From positions 248,001-312,000 of the forward strand of contig CAKMXJ010000021.1 of assembly GCA_928724745.1 (NCBI GenBank): a stretch of DNA of 64,000 nt. The letters run 5' to 3'. Positions within the stretch are counted from its first letter, which is position 1, and every line of letters begins with the position of its first letter. The notes under the pieces are model-generated. The model had not been told where the DNA came from. It searched no databases and worked only from the letters and a program-made list of their open reading frames with translations. The position numbers and the translations under genes are program-made. Below are positions 51,401-59,173 of the stretch, piece after piece. The stretch is from Anthracocystis setariae. Its lineage: Eukaryota; Basidiomycota; Ustilaginomycetes; Ustilaginales; Ustilaginaceae.

Positions 51401-52927
51401 CTTGATGGAGTCCAACGTGGTCTGCGAGGCTACCCTAGGAAGTGGACTGGCGAAGTTGCTCGGAGAACGAGTGGTGAGATCTTGACCAGATGCTGACGAT
51501 GAGAGCGCGGCGGAGCCACTCGGTAAAGGTTGTTCAAGGTTTGGAGGCCTTTCGGACTGGCTGCTTTCTGGTGTGGCTGTCCCACTGAGAGCTGTGGTGG
51601 CGCTGGATTTCGGCACAAAGGTAGGCAGTCCGGCGTTTCTTTTGAGCAAGTTTTCAGATGTGCGGCGAAAGCTAGAGAGCGAAGGCGCTGGCATCCCATC
51701 ACCTGCGTGAGATGAAGCATCCTGTTCTGAGGCACCGGCTTCGAAGCTAGGAAGCGGTTCAACGCCGGCGTCCGGACCATAGTTGCGAACAAACCAGATG
51801 GCGTTGCTGAGGATTTTGACTGCAACGTCTCTTTTGCGGATGCGGTGATCTGGGTCGGAGTAGAGACCAGAATACAAGTCGGTGTTCAACTGACTGCTGG
51901 AGGCAGTGGTGAAAGAAGAGGAAGGCACCTCACTGAGAAAAGGCGGCAGGACACTCCTTTGAGCCTCTTTGTAGGCCCTGCCGAGCGCAGCGGCGGGCCA
52001 GCCAAAGCGAGCCCAACGCGATGAGAGCGCGTTGTTGACTTCTGCAGCCTGAGCTGCGGTAGCATTGCGCAGTTGAGCCTCTGCGCGCCAACGGATCGAG
52101 GCGGTGCGTTGCAAGGCACCTAGCAGGTGCCTTTGGGACAGATGACGGAAAGCGGCTTGCAGCGCTCGGTAGAGACTGTCGAGAGTGGCGTCATCAAGCA
52201 CGTACATGCCCGTTTTCGCCGCGTTTGTGGAAGCCGAATGGCCGGCACTTGTTGCATCTGTCTGCTTCTTGAAGGTACCATTGGCAGAGACGGAGATGTT
52301 CCTACCAATCGTACCGTCGTTTGCGTCTGTAGTATCTCCGGATTCATAACGTAGCGCAGCATGGTGGAGGATGTGCAGCAGATGACGGAGACTTTGCTCG
52401 TCGAGACCAAGACCATCGTCGCTGTCCGGGTCTTGGGCTGGCTCGAACTCAGAGTGGGTGCTGAAACGGGACGAAGATGCGGATGATGCGGTGCTGGTCG
52501 AGTCGTGCTTCTGTGGCAAAGCTTCGGGCCACCACGATTCTGGCTTGGAAAATTGTGCATTAAAAGCAGACGAGTCGACGATGGCCGAGTCTGCATCGTA
52601 TGGTGAGGAGGGATGGCTGGAATTGGCTACCGGGACCTGCGGAAGTGGTTTGCGAATGAGACGACGCCGGGTGGTGAGCGACAGCTCAACGCTGGTAGCC
52701 CAGTTGGAGCTTGCTTGGGAATGTGGACTAGCATCGCCCTTTGCGCCAACAACTGAGCTGCGCCGCGAGCTAGAAGCCGAGGACAAGGCTTGGCTAGTGG
52801 ACGAAGTTGACGACGTGCGATAGCGGTTGGGCGTGATGGGTACTCGAAGTTGGGTAGGTGAACTGCTTTTCCCTTGCGGAGAACCCGAGGCCGTTGGGTG
52901 CGCTCGAGGGGTGGTGTGTGTGATCAT
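45470..52927 (-). CDS. FAB1: FAB1/PIKfyve-type phosphatidylinositol 3-phosphate 5-kinase, without visible FYVE domain
   Basis: Fab1 makes PI(3,5)P2 on endosome/vacuole membranes. One 2,485-residue frame. The C-terminal PIP-kinase domain (about 2,060-2,455) is clear: glycine loop TGGKSKSAFFKTSDERFIAKQL with the ATP-binding Lys near 2,128, ENLWAG, FDLKGIRDRK, NVMDYSLLLG (catalytic Asp near 2,337) and IVDFLGAFTLAKQLES (metal Asp near 2,396). It is split by a Ser/Thr-rich insert of about 90 residues after FDLKG. Before it, SFARYLEAISYHPALR (near 1,385) and PELSMLLCYQYQ (near 1,070) fit the Cys-rich CCR region of Fab1. Only the end of the chaperonin-like domain is recognisable (LEISLYVGMSMLLESSFLTDSDA, near 775). 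I see no CxxC zinc pattern of a FYVE domain at the N-terminus, which is Ser-rich. Poly-Asp is at about 1,820. The gene is convergent with HAP3. Confidence 0.88.
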   Translation of the reverse strand: MITHTTPRAHPTASGSPQGKSSSPTQLRVPITPNRYRTSSTSSTSQALSSASSSRRSSVVGAKGDASPHSQASSNWATSVELSLTTRRRLIRKPLPQVPVANSSHPSSPYDADSAIVDSSAFNAQFSKPESWWPEALPQKHDSTSTASSASSSRFSTHSEFEPAQDPDSDDGLGLDEQSLRHLLHILHHAALRYESGDTTDANDGTIGRNISVSANGTFKKQTDATSAGHSASTNAAKTGMYVLDDATLDSLYRALQAAFRHLSQRHLLGALQRTASIRWRAEAQLRNATAAQAAEVNNALSSRWARFGWPAAALGRAYKEAQRSVLPPFLSEVPSSSFTTASSSQLNTDLYSGLYSDPDHRIRKRDVAVKILSNAIWFVRNYGPDAGVEPLPSFEAGASEQDASSHAGDGMPAPSLSSFRRTSENLLKRNAGLPTFVPKSSATTALSGTATPESSQSERPPNLEQPLPSGSAALSSSASGQDLTTRSPSNFASPLPRVASQTTLDSIKQSPSVSSEIDASASTEASPAAVGTSATTHTGEKSKAMEQLASLSAAAGAAMRQKAQQAAALAAANGGKPEDAVDAVVNSSATINAQSSRPSLRSFVGRSDAEAAEIDALEKAERDYLDQIGQGCDEWAKMVVCRLCADVQVGDQQTKVKHRRSGTITAKDVAQAKPTSEDTSVGSRISTRSDRTARAVQVSSSTAQPGDPSSLQHIADEERQDSVAWKPDLFDGQELFAHHDRRASFSQHDEDTRVRFVGGSFVCRVQTEVQKQALVELLEISLYVGMSMLLESSFLTDSDAARPKTVKPPPRTSSTTESRHRSTSSQQPAFSRASSRQSLSGGQPSISNESQTSLGSAAGPSGAADAELHDTDSSHAKAGARKWTRNLWGRLGHSSEEANASDGHDSLSPRKSSATDRHAIDGDESTSASNSGHRVGAESNQSIAARKAALFASVSKSSAPSTSQSSNSKPNRLVGRLMNAFNRPSTSETSRSGASASGSEANATLASSTSTSRQVSGQLSIGTEPSLSRAQTPAFLRGLRNHAKPASIFPVKSTVPAALSTSPELSMLLCYQYQKRSVQDRFPTAAYLTAFHRLQALRFLADQRREHVAFGAPSHGISSSGDLLPFVGVQKPSLSAWSMISSRSQQQHQSSVERPHANSVQLLSYELLSGDGAALGLCREEVAFYQRLSNSRDVPLGQVIEELGIRACALEADRDSTSKASDSRIASGKVHATSNAGQQQVTTNVYAMPEQRLQFIHGSCRIRVMATVLPARLYEAASDVQHKADSDAEKDSNGPKLVSPSQQPIKSRECDVSAIAAVSHADQEAANTAFSVAETAVQAAEKATSRPLVDQRGSASTSGIWMWNASAKSGWQGKATPMSESTYLLSFARYLEAISYHPALRRAAGLEPANAKAYGGLANVQQQLRQGRGEDARSVAEGSDLLRFFRSGRSLVKVQVQPLVLYDLQIDGPCLKTGSERRRERKQKQAQAEKRKFQHLAEETRLEIQRFFASIKLSTTKLEDIFVSRELDEAGKTIRKKSIPEAHSDPKYATSANLAVSDQVAEPLTLLTNLRSSLRSDEFELYEALQRTLFLDSINDVRKAFADRAKSAKNRLAAWVKKHLTKKEQTEFGGCTYDEPEYLGAGRHTFPGSCYIIRDEEPLSIIAFSLSSRDFRSEMGTLPDRQQEAAGYLGSSNDENVKQWRRGIHDDSETGTIGSMLSSTSTATATSSLLKDRAMRKVPLSQLDPDTDEVFFDAEPVRSALKRKKRGREGSILSMTLRRVGSTISETRENGYKTVQANGRPGSSASSLKNEDDDDDDDALDDDDDDSDLRNSVIRSSTIIDQDKTLDARRLEALPLAKPAGLKVDASMPPPSQPILRPPGSVNDLRNMFEIRSQSSLSSIPDRKSSRTQSSTHTADSTSSTNTNTFQAQITPVSGRAASLASIFSTSNRSSQASNPRIKSSAPGSETETTPKKATPRAIPRSRSATRRGSMTTEMASAMGTRLSISSSPMKRDSSHRSAAQNSSTSGVGGEAVGADAQSMISNSTMPGSQAAESPHVKHNLVHGTTKISCISWFAEEFAALRERWGVEHDFAHSLSRCQPWAATGGKSKSAFFKTSDERFIAKQLLTIWSVDEKEAFLEFAPAYIRYMMNSAVNDCPTLLVKIAGVYTIKIKDIKSGENKLKMHVMLLENLWAGDGGQSVRFDLKGIRDRKVKLSAEQQQRLQQAAVSGSLVVEGGASEGSATAMWNAGVHSVTSEADSARSSTQTSPSRAGAGDSGKKAGDSTSSSTSTGSSAVWWDSEWIERYRHRAFVSETQKEVFVRALQNDTRFLTASNVMDYSLLLGVMERPVRQDDMYPAAAATASMGLDLNGKDHHPDARTELEADTSERPSFRCRIVDFLGAFTLAKQLESSSKKALKGQDARGNVTILPPSEYASRFLTAMDSYFIGTPCQPRLDPGYAFDAMCEQVAHKDSGAIRRPKLASVL

Positions 52928-54057
52928 CTCGTTTTGCAGGCACGCGGTCAGATACGGCTTTGGCGATGCGGGTTATCTCGAATGGAAGGATGCTTCAGGG
53001 CAGCCGGCTTGTCGAAATTAGGTAGCTAGAGGTTGAATAGAGTATGGATATAAGGCGTCGTCCATGTCGAAAGCAAGAGGTCGTGCGATGGATGCTGCCG
53101 GACAGAGGCCGATGTCGTCGTGTGACGGATGAGAGAGGTGGGAATTCGGCTTCACCGACGAGAAAATTTGTTGTCCCAACGGCTAGCGTTGCTTCGGTTT
53201 CGGGCTGGCCGAAGTGTTCGTCAGCTGCGATACGCTGCGCCTTGGTGGATGATGGCGATGAGTGGAGGACGGAATGAATGCGGAAAGAGAGATGCTCAAA
53301 GACTGTGTGAGCAAGCTTCTGCGCAAGTTGCTGCGGCTATGTTGCTTGCGCAGAAGGATCCCCAAACGACTCTGTCTGAGCCACAAGTGGAAGCTGAGTT
53401 GAAGTGATTCCGTCTCTGTTATTCGCAAAGCTCACGTTGCTTTGCAGCTTGCCGCGTTCTACAGCCCTGATCGGTGGTTGAAAGATATCGAGGTATACAT
53501 GGCCCCTGAGCCCAACCAACCATTCTCAGCTGGCTGCTGCTCGCTGCCTGTTGTCTGCTTCTGAGGCTCATGTTTATTCCGTACTCGCAAAGATACAACC
53601 TCGTAATTTTTTATTTTGTTTTTATTTTTATTTTATTTTATATTTGTGTTTTTTTTTTTTCTGGTCTTTGCTGTGGTGTTGGATACAATTTTGAAAAGGC
53701 AGTCAGACGGTCTTCTTCCCATACAGGCTCAGGGGTTGCAAAAAAAAAGCGAGAGTGTTGCTCTCGTCGCTTCGCTCGAGTAAGAGGAAAGCTGCTGCTG
53801 CTGCTGCTGCGGGAGGACCCTTGGAAGACTGTGAATGTGTGGAGGTTGGCACGTTTAGCGTGTCTGTGAACGTGAGAGACGCGTCAAGCCATCATGGCTT
53901 TGCGTTGCGTTTGTGGTTGCAACTGTAGCGTAGCGCCTTCTTGAGCTTTGCGAATTTGGTCTTTCACCCTGCACATCGAACAAAGAAAGCGGCTTGATCC
54001 GGCTGATCACAATCACAGAATCCCATTTGACTCGAACGAATCCTTTCAGCTGCCGTA

Positions 54058-54090
54058 TTGTACTGTACAGTACTGTACTTGTACTGTTCG
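54058..54090. repeat. TTGTACTGTACAGTACTGTACTTGTACTG element
   Basis: Overlapping inverted copies of the dispersed motif, containing the perfect palindrome GTACTGTACAGTAC. Confidence 0.85.
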
Positions 54091-54316
54091 GCACGACAAG
54101 GCTGGTTGGCTGGCCTTCATTTTATAGATCACTACTACTCTATAAATGCCATTTATCCTTATAATCGATCAAGCCGGTGGGCGCAAGGCATAAGAGGCAC
54201 AGCATGCGGAACTCCAACAACTTTCTCTCAACTCCATTGTTTCGGGACGGTCCGAGCTATTTTGACCCATGCCGTTGACGGGCGCCGTGTGGGGATCCGC
54301 CTTGGTCCAATTCCAT

Positions 54317-54328
54317 TACTGTACAGTA
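54317..54328. repeat. Perfect palindrome TACTGTACAGTA
   Basis: A 12-bp self-complementary copy of the dispersed motif, 260 bp from the previous element. Confidence 0.85.
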
Positions 54329-54345
54329 GTGTCGTGATGGTCGCT

Positions 54346-54346
<1 letters not shown>

Positions 54347-54387
<41 letters not shown>
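54347..54387. repeat. GATT tetranucleotide repeat, about 10 units
   Basis: Uninterrupted GATT units in the FAB1-RIC8 intergenic region; translated frames through it are artefacts. Confidence 0.9.
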
Positions 54388-54389
<2 letters not shown>

Positions 54390-55206
54390 GGATCGATCGA
54401 TGGCTTGTTGAAGTGGGATTGTGGCAGCATTCGAGCCGAGACGAAGCATTGAGGTACAGTATGGTATCTAGCAAATTCAAGTGCAAATTTGGATCAGCGA
54501 TGGTCGCTTTCCCCCTTGCCGATCCTTCCACCCAAGCGAGACGAGTCTAGGCAACACCCAAGGAAGCAAGCATGAAGATACTACTACTACTGCTACTGTC
54601 CTTCGGCTTTGAGCGTTGCGCATAAAAGGATCGAGCCTCGATGCGTTGATCTCAGTGCCATGGCGACGTGAGCAAAGAGCGCCCACCAACATATGCATGC
54701 ACAGTCCAAACGCAACAAACAAACAAACGGTGGCTCCCTTGACGTCGCTACACTTCGACTGTCACGACTGACGTTCTCTACCTTCCAACGCATCTATCCG
54801 TTCGCCTGTTCATCGTATGCCAAGAGGATCTTGCTGAACAAATGGTGCAAAACCAAATTCTGACGGTTTGGGCACGTCACCCAAGAAACGGCGTCGGTGC
54901 TGCAGCTGCAGCTGCAGCTTTTGCGTTTGATGATGAGCGAGCGGCGTTTGGATTCGCCGAACCGGGATATATATTAATAATAAATTCAAAAGGCGCTCAG
55001 TCAGGCTGTCAGGGTCTCGCGTCCCAGAAACAAATAAAAAGGGATTTGTTTCTCCACCTCAACGTCACACCGCCTTCCACGTTGGCCTCCACAACATCCT
55101 CCTTTCTCCCGGACGCTCTTCGAAGACCTTGTCATCATCAGCCAGACAGCGTCTATAGAAGCGCCATCATAAGAACCGACATCCATGCGAGCTAGTCGTC
55201 TTCACC

Positions 55207-57387
55207 ATGTCCGCGTCAATCCGCGAGTACCTCTCGCTACCGTGTTCGGCTCGCGTCGACTCTCCCAACCAGACGCAGCAATGGCTTGAAACCCTTCTTG
55301 CCGGTCGTCTCGCCACACTTGGCTCGGTCTCGGACTCGATCCGCAGCAAATTGGCTACTGCCATTCTCAACGACATCGCTGCTGGCTCAGGCACACGTCG
55401 AGGTGACTATCTGCTCAATGCGAGGAGCAACGTGCGATGGAGTCCTTCCATTCGTCTTTTGGCCTTGAACTTACTGAAAGAGCTTAGTCGCTTGCCCGGT
55501 GGTAGTGCACCACTGAGTACGCCAGAGGGGTTCAGGATCTTGCTTGAGCAGGTCGACTTCCCAAAGCAACGTGTCAGAACCACCTCGATGTCGAGAGCGA
55601 TCTCGTCCTCATCAAGTCTTGGTGTGCCTACCTCTTACTCCCTTGGATCCATCGCAAAAACAATACGTCGAGCTGTCAGAAGAACAGGATCACAGCAATT
55701 CTCCAGAGACAACCTTTCTTCCGACGACAGCAACGACGAATACCAACTGAGCAGCGATCCTGACTGGGCCATCACCGATGTGGCCCTTCGCTGCCTCAAC
55801 AACGCCCTTTTCCTCAACGAAAGTTCGAGGCTTGCCTTCTCCAGTGAAGAGGTGGGTGGAGGCGATATCTCTGTGGCTCTGCTTGCTCGACCGAGCGACA
55901 CACCTGCCGATATCCTCTTTCTGGCCGCGCGCTTGCTCTTCTTCAGCACCTTGTTCGAGGCACCCTTCAACAAGACCGCGGTCACAACCCTCGACGTCGT
56001 CCGCGTCGAAGCACTCTGTGTCGATGCACTGGTCAAGGCGATCACAGATAAGGCAGCAGATCAGAATGCCGCGAGTTCCGTGCTGGTAGCTAGCGGAAGC
56101 GAGGTGCAGCTCAAAACTGCCCTGTCGGATCTACTAAAGGCGCACTTCAATATCTGTCTTTACTATCCCAGGATCGTCGAATCGGAAGCAAAGCAACAGC
56201 AGCAGCAGCAGCAGACGACGACACAAACAGCTTCGAGCGCAGGTGTACGACCACGTGAGACAAATCGCGATAGCAAAGCGATTCTGGGGGAAGCATTCGA
56301 TGCCAAATTGCTCGAGATGCTCCGGCCGCTGGTTTCCATCATAATCTCGCTTCCACTTTCATCTCCCGTGCCTTTGATGCCACCCATCACGCACGCTGTC
56401 GCCGCGTTACTCAACTATCCCGTAGCTGAGGTTAAGAAGGTGATCTCGACCAACACGACCGAAGCTGCGACGACGTGGGGCCTCACGGCGCAGATCTCAC
56501 CATCGTCTACAGCAGCACTTGAAGCGGCACCATTGTACATGGTCCGACTCGTCACGTTTGCTGACCTGATGGTTGCGCGCTATCTCTCAGCACCGCTGGC
56601 GGAAGGTGACGGTAGGAAGCTTCGCGAAGACGTGGATGCCAAGCGAGTCAAGCAGAAAGCGACGGCGGATGGGATTGATTTGGAAGACACGCTCGAGCCG
56701 CTCCTTCTGCTACTGCGTAAAACCGCGGCGGAGGATGACGAGTTGCGCTGTACGTTGAAAGCGATCCTGATGCCGTCGGACTTGGACCGGAGTGTGGCAC
56801 TGGATCGTCGGGTCGATGTGTTGGGTCGGTTGATCCGGCTCATGTCGTCGATTACGCTGGCTCGGTTGGCTCGCGCTTCGGGCGAGTTGCTTTTGTCGCT
56901 GCATGGTGGCGACGCCAAGACGATGAGCGAAGCGATCGGGTATGGTCCGTGTGCTGGTTTCCTCATGTCGACAGGTCTCACTTCGGCACTTGCGACCACC
57001 GCCAGCACGGCTTCGGCCGCAGATGGGAGGAACATCAATCCCATCACTGGAGAGTATGAACCCACCGACGAGGAAAAAGCGATGGACGAGATCAACTCGA
57101 TGACCCAAGAGGAGAAGGAGGCAGAGGCGGAACGCTTGTTCGTGCTCTTTGATCGACTCAATCGAACCGGCATCGTTCAGGTTCAAAACCCCGTACATGC
57201 AGCTCAGGAACAGGGCAGGTTCGAGCAAGTACAACCTCAAGACGACCAAGACGAAAAGGAGTTGGAAGATCAAGTCAATCGCGAAATGGCAGCACACAAG
57301 AAGCGTAAAGAGGACGCTCGCATCAGAGCGCAGAAACTCGCCGGCTTGGCTAACGATGATAACGCGGCAACCACAGTAGAGACTTGA
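55207..57387 (+). CDS. RIC8: RIC8/synembryn, G-alpha chaperone and guanine-nucleotide exchange factor
   Basis: Ric8 proteins fold and activate heterotrimeric G-alpha subunits; in fungi they affect cAMP signalling and growth. The 726-residue single-exon frame starts at ATG 55207. An armadillo-like helical body is visible: SIRLLALNLLKELSR, VALRCLNNALFLNESSR near 195, FLAARLLFFSTLFE, and PLLLLLRKTAAEDDELRCTLK near 500. The C-terminal signature AIGYGPCAGFLMSTGL near 580 matches the conserved VGYGNAAG-type block, and the tail NPITGEY... EEKEAEAERLFVLFDRLNRTGIVQVQNP is typical of fungal Ric8. A Gln7 run and Ser/Thr-rich loop lie near residue 330. No transmembrane segment. The 3' end converges on PBN1 with only 31 bp between. 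Confidence 0.9.
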   Translation: MSASIREYLSLPCSARVDSPNQTQQWLETLLAGRLATLGSVSDSIRSKLATAILNDIAAGSGTRRGDYLLNARSNVRWSPSIRLLALNLLKELSRLPGGSAPLSTPEGFRILLEQVDFPKQRVRTTSMSRAISSSSSLGVPTSYSLGSIAKTIRRAVRRTGSQQFSRDNLSSDDSNDEYQLSSDPDWAITDVALRCLNNALFLNESSRLAFSSEEVGGGDISVALLARPSDTPADILFLAARLLFFSTLFEAPFNKTAVTTLDVVRVEALCVDALVKAITDKAADQNAASSVLVASGSEVQLKTALSDLLKAHFNICLYYPRIVESEAKQQQQQQQTTTQTASSAGVRPRETNRDSKAILGEAFDAKLLEMLRPLVSIIISLPLSSPVPLMPPITHAVAALLNYPVAEVKKVISTNTTEAATTWGLTAQISPSSTAALEAAPLYMVRLVTFADLMVARYLSAPLAEGDGRKLREDVDAKRVKQKATADGIDLEDTLEPLLLLLRKTAAEDDELRCTLKAILMPSDLDRSVALDRRVDVLGRLIRLMSSITLARLARASGELLLSLHGGDAKTMSEAIGYGPCAGFLMSTGLTSALATTASTASAADGRNINPITGEYEPTDEEKAMDEINSMTQEEKEAEAERLFVLFDRLNRTGIVQVQNPVHAAQEQGRFEQVQPQDDQDEKELEDQVNREMAAHKKRKEDARIRAQKLAGLANDDNAATTVET

Positions 57388-57418
57388 TCGTTTTTGTTTG
57401 ATGTCGTAATCTGTTTTT

Positions 57419-58402
57419 TTACAGTGTCTTTTCGACGGACTCGAGGGCCGGTACGATGTTTGCGAGGAGGTGGTAGATGAGGGTGAGGGTGGAGGCGAGG
57501 AGGGTGGCGAGGGTTGTCAAGTGGATTGGTGGGAGTAAGGTTTTTTGCGGGACTGGGACTGTCAGTGTGAGGTGGTTAGAGGAGGTGGAGGTGGAGGTGT
57601 AGGTGAGGATGTGTGTGGCTGCACGCTGTTTGCGCAGGTGAGCGTGGGAGGGGGGGTAAATGGTGGCGAGGGTGGTGGCTTGGAAGCCCTGGATGTAGGT
57701 CGAGATGGATGAACATGCGATGTACAGTGTTGGTGGAGGAAGTGAGAGCGAGACCGAGTCGTTGCGGGGTTGAAGTATGTCGTTGAGGAGGGTCAAGTAG
57801 GTCGATCTCAGAATGGAGGTTGAGGGAGGTAGGTATCTCAAATGCAGTGGAATCTGGAGATCGATAGGCTTGGTAAGACCATCAGCGGAGATGAGGTTGT
57901 CGACTCTGAACATGACTTGAACGCTCGACATTTCGGCATTGTCGGCGTGGGTCGTGGCAGGTTGCTTGTTCTTGAGCGATTTGGCACGTTTACGAATGCG
58001 CGCCTTGTTGCGATCAGTCAAGAACTTTTCCGCTTCCTCAAGTAGAGCTTGTTGCATCAGATCTTGCAATCCCAACTCCTCTTGCTCTTCTTGGCTAGGT
58101 TCAGCGCGCTCCCACGCCTGAGCCTTCTTCCCCTTGCTCCCGTCCCGACTGGTCCATCCCACCGGCTTTTCGAGCTCGACCTCGCTGGCGAGATAACTCA
58201 CTTGATATCCTTTCGCCGCGTTCCGCCCTTGGGTGATGATAGCGTTGTTGGCGGTGAATGGATCGTAGAAGATCCCAGCAGGGAGGTGGAGCAGCACGTG
58301 CGGGACACAACCGTTGGAGTGCGATGTGGTGAGCAGAGATGGTGAGATGGAGAGCGAGAGGGTGGGATGAAACGAATGTGCATTCAGGAGCGACGTCTCC
58401 AT
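57419..58402 (-). CDS. PBN1: PIG-X/PBN1-like subunit of GPI mannosyltransferase I
   Basis: PIG-X/Pbn1 stabilises the ER enzyme that adds the first mannose to GPI anchors. From ATG 58402 the protein has 327 residues. Family-like blocks are PHVLLHLPAGIFYDPFTANN near 50, EVELEKPVGW near 85 and IDLQIPLHLRYLPPS near 190, i.e. the FxDP...ELEKP...PLHLRY pattern of PIG-X. A single hydrophobic segment lies at the C-terminus (LTTLATLLASTLTLIYHLL) with a short tail, fitting a type I membrane protein. The frame is open to ATG 58624, and the extension begins MVRFLTAGSLLSLQLYFYYF, which could be a signal peptide, although the DNA there looks promoter-like (A/T-rich); the start is therefore uncertain. The gene converges on RIC8. 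Confidence 0.7.
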   Translation of the reverse strand: METSLLNAHSFHPTLSLSISPSLLTTSHSNGCVPHVLLHLPAGIFYDPFTANNAIITQGRNAAKGYQVSYLASEVELEKPVGWTSRDGSKGKKAQAWERAEPSQEEQEELGLQDLMQQALLEEAEKFLTDRNKARIRKRAKSLKNKQPATTHADNAEMSSVQVMFRVDNLISADGLTKPIDLQIPLHLRYLPPSTSILRSTYLTLLNDILQPRNDSVSLSLPPPTLYIACSSISTYIQGFQATTLATIYPPSHAHLRKQRAATHILTYTSTSTSSNHLTLTVPVPQKTLLPPIHLTTLATLLASTLTLIYHLLANIVPALESVEKTL

Positions 58403-59173
58403 TTTGAAAGCAAGCAAGGCGCGGCTGGAGTGGAACGCAGGTGAGGAGGTGGTGATGGGGATGGGGATGAGGATGGTGGTGTTGGTGTTGAATGTGGGCG
58501 TCGCGGTTTCACGCGGTCGGGTGGGTTGGCTCGAGCGTACATTTTGCTTAGAAAAATAATAAAAATAAAGCTGCAGGGAAAGAAGGGAGCCTGCTGTCAA
58601 AAACCGCACCATACAGTACCACACCTCCTTTCACCGATACTGACTGTATTGGACCGAGGTGTCTGTGGCGAAGCAACACAGCCCAGTCCTACAGTAAGTC
58701 TTGTGCGAGTATGCCGCTTAGCCTGGAATCAAGTCTCGATGAACCCACTTGCTCGATCACGATACAATCATAGCTTGTGTGGGTCTCTCGGCAAGGACGT
58801 GTCAACATGCGAGAGCACAATTATTCATAGCTTATAATTTCAATATGCTTGGCCCAACTCGGTCCGGACGATGCTTCACGACGGTCTTGTTCCTTCCCCG
58901 CTGCTCCCTCCAGTGACCGAGTAGATGGCACCTTAACGGACCGTGCAAAGCTTGGTCGCGATCAAGCTTTGGTTTCAAGCCAAGTCTATCCAGCGGAACG
59001 CTCGGGTTGTTACAGTACCGCCTTGGCCAATCGGTCAGCTTCACTCATTGTTAGTCTCCATCGGACTTCATAAATCGAGCTCTCCTTTATCTATTTAGAT
59101 GTTTGACTCTTGCCACTTCCTCCTCCCCCCCACTATCATCTTGCCTTCCTCCCACCGACCGTCTGACAACAAG
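58403..59173. other. Divergent region between PBN1 and the secreted-protein gene
   Basis: 771 bp with TACAGTAC at 58612-58619 and 59011-59018. It holds both promoters. No separate gene seen. Confidence 0.5.

Larger units (their letters stand above)
52928..55206. other. Intergenic region between divergent FAB1 and RIC8
   Basis: About 2.3 kb with no supported gene. Contains an A/T-rich stretch (53605-53660), two copies of the TACTGTAC motif (54058-54090, 54317-54328) and a GATT repeat. A 117-codon frame at 54842-55195 just upstream of RIC8 has no family features. Promoters of both genes must lie here. Confidence 0.55.

Noticed and set aside
54842..55195. 117-codon plus-strand frame just upstream of RIC8
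   Set aside because: Ala-run and untranslated-like sequence ending 12 bp before the RIC8 ATG; no conserved features.
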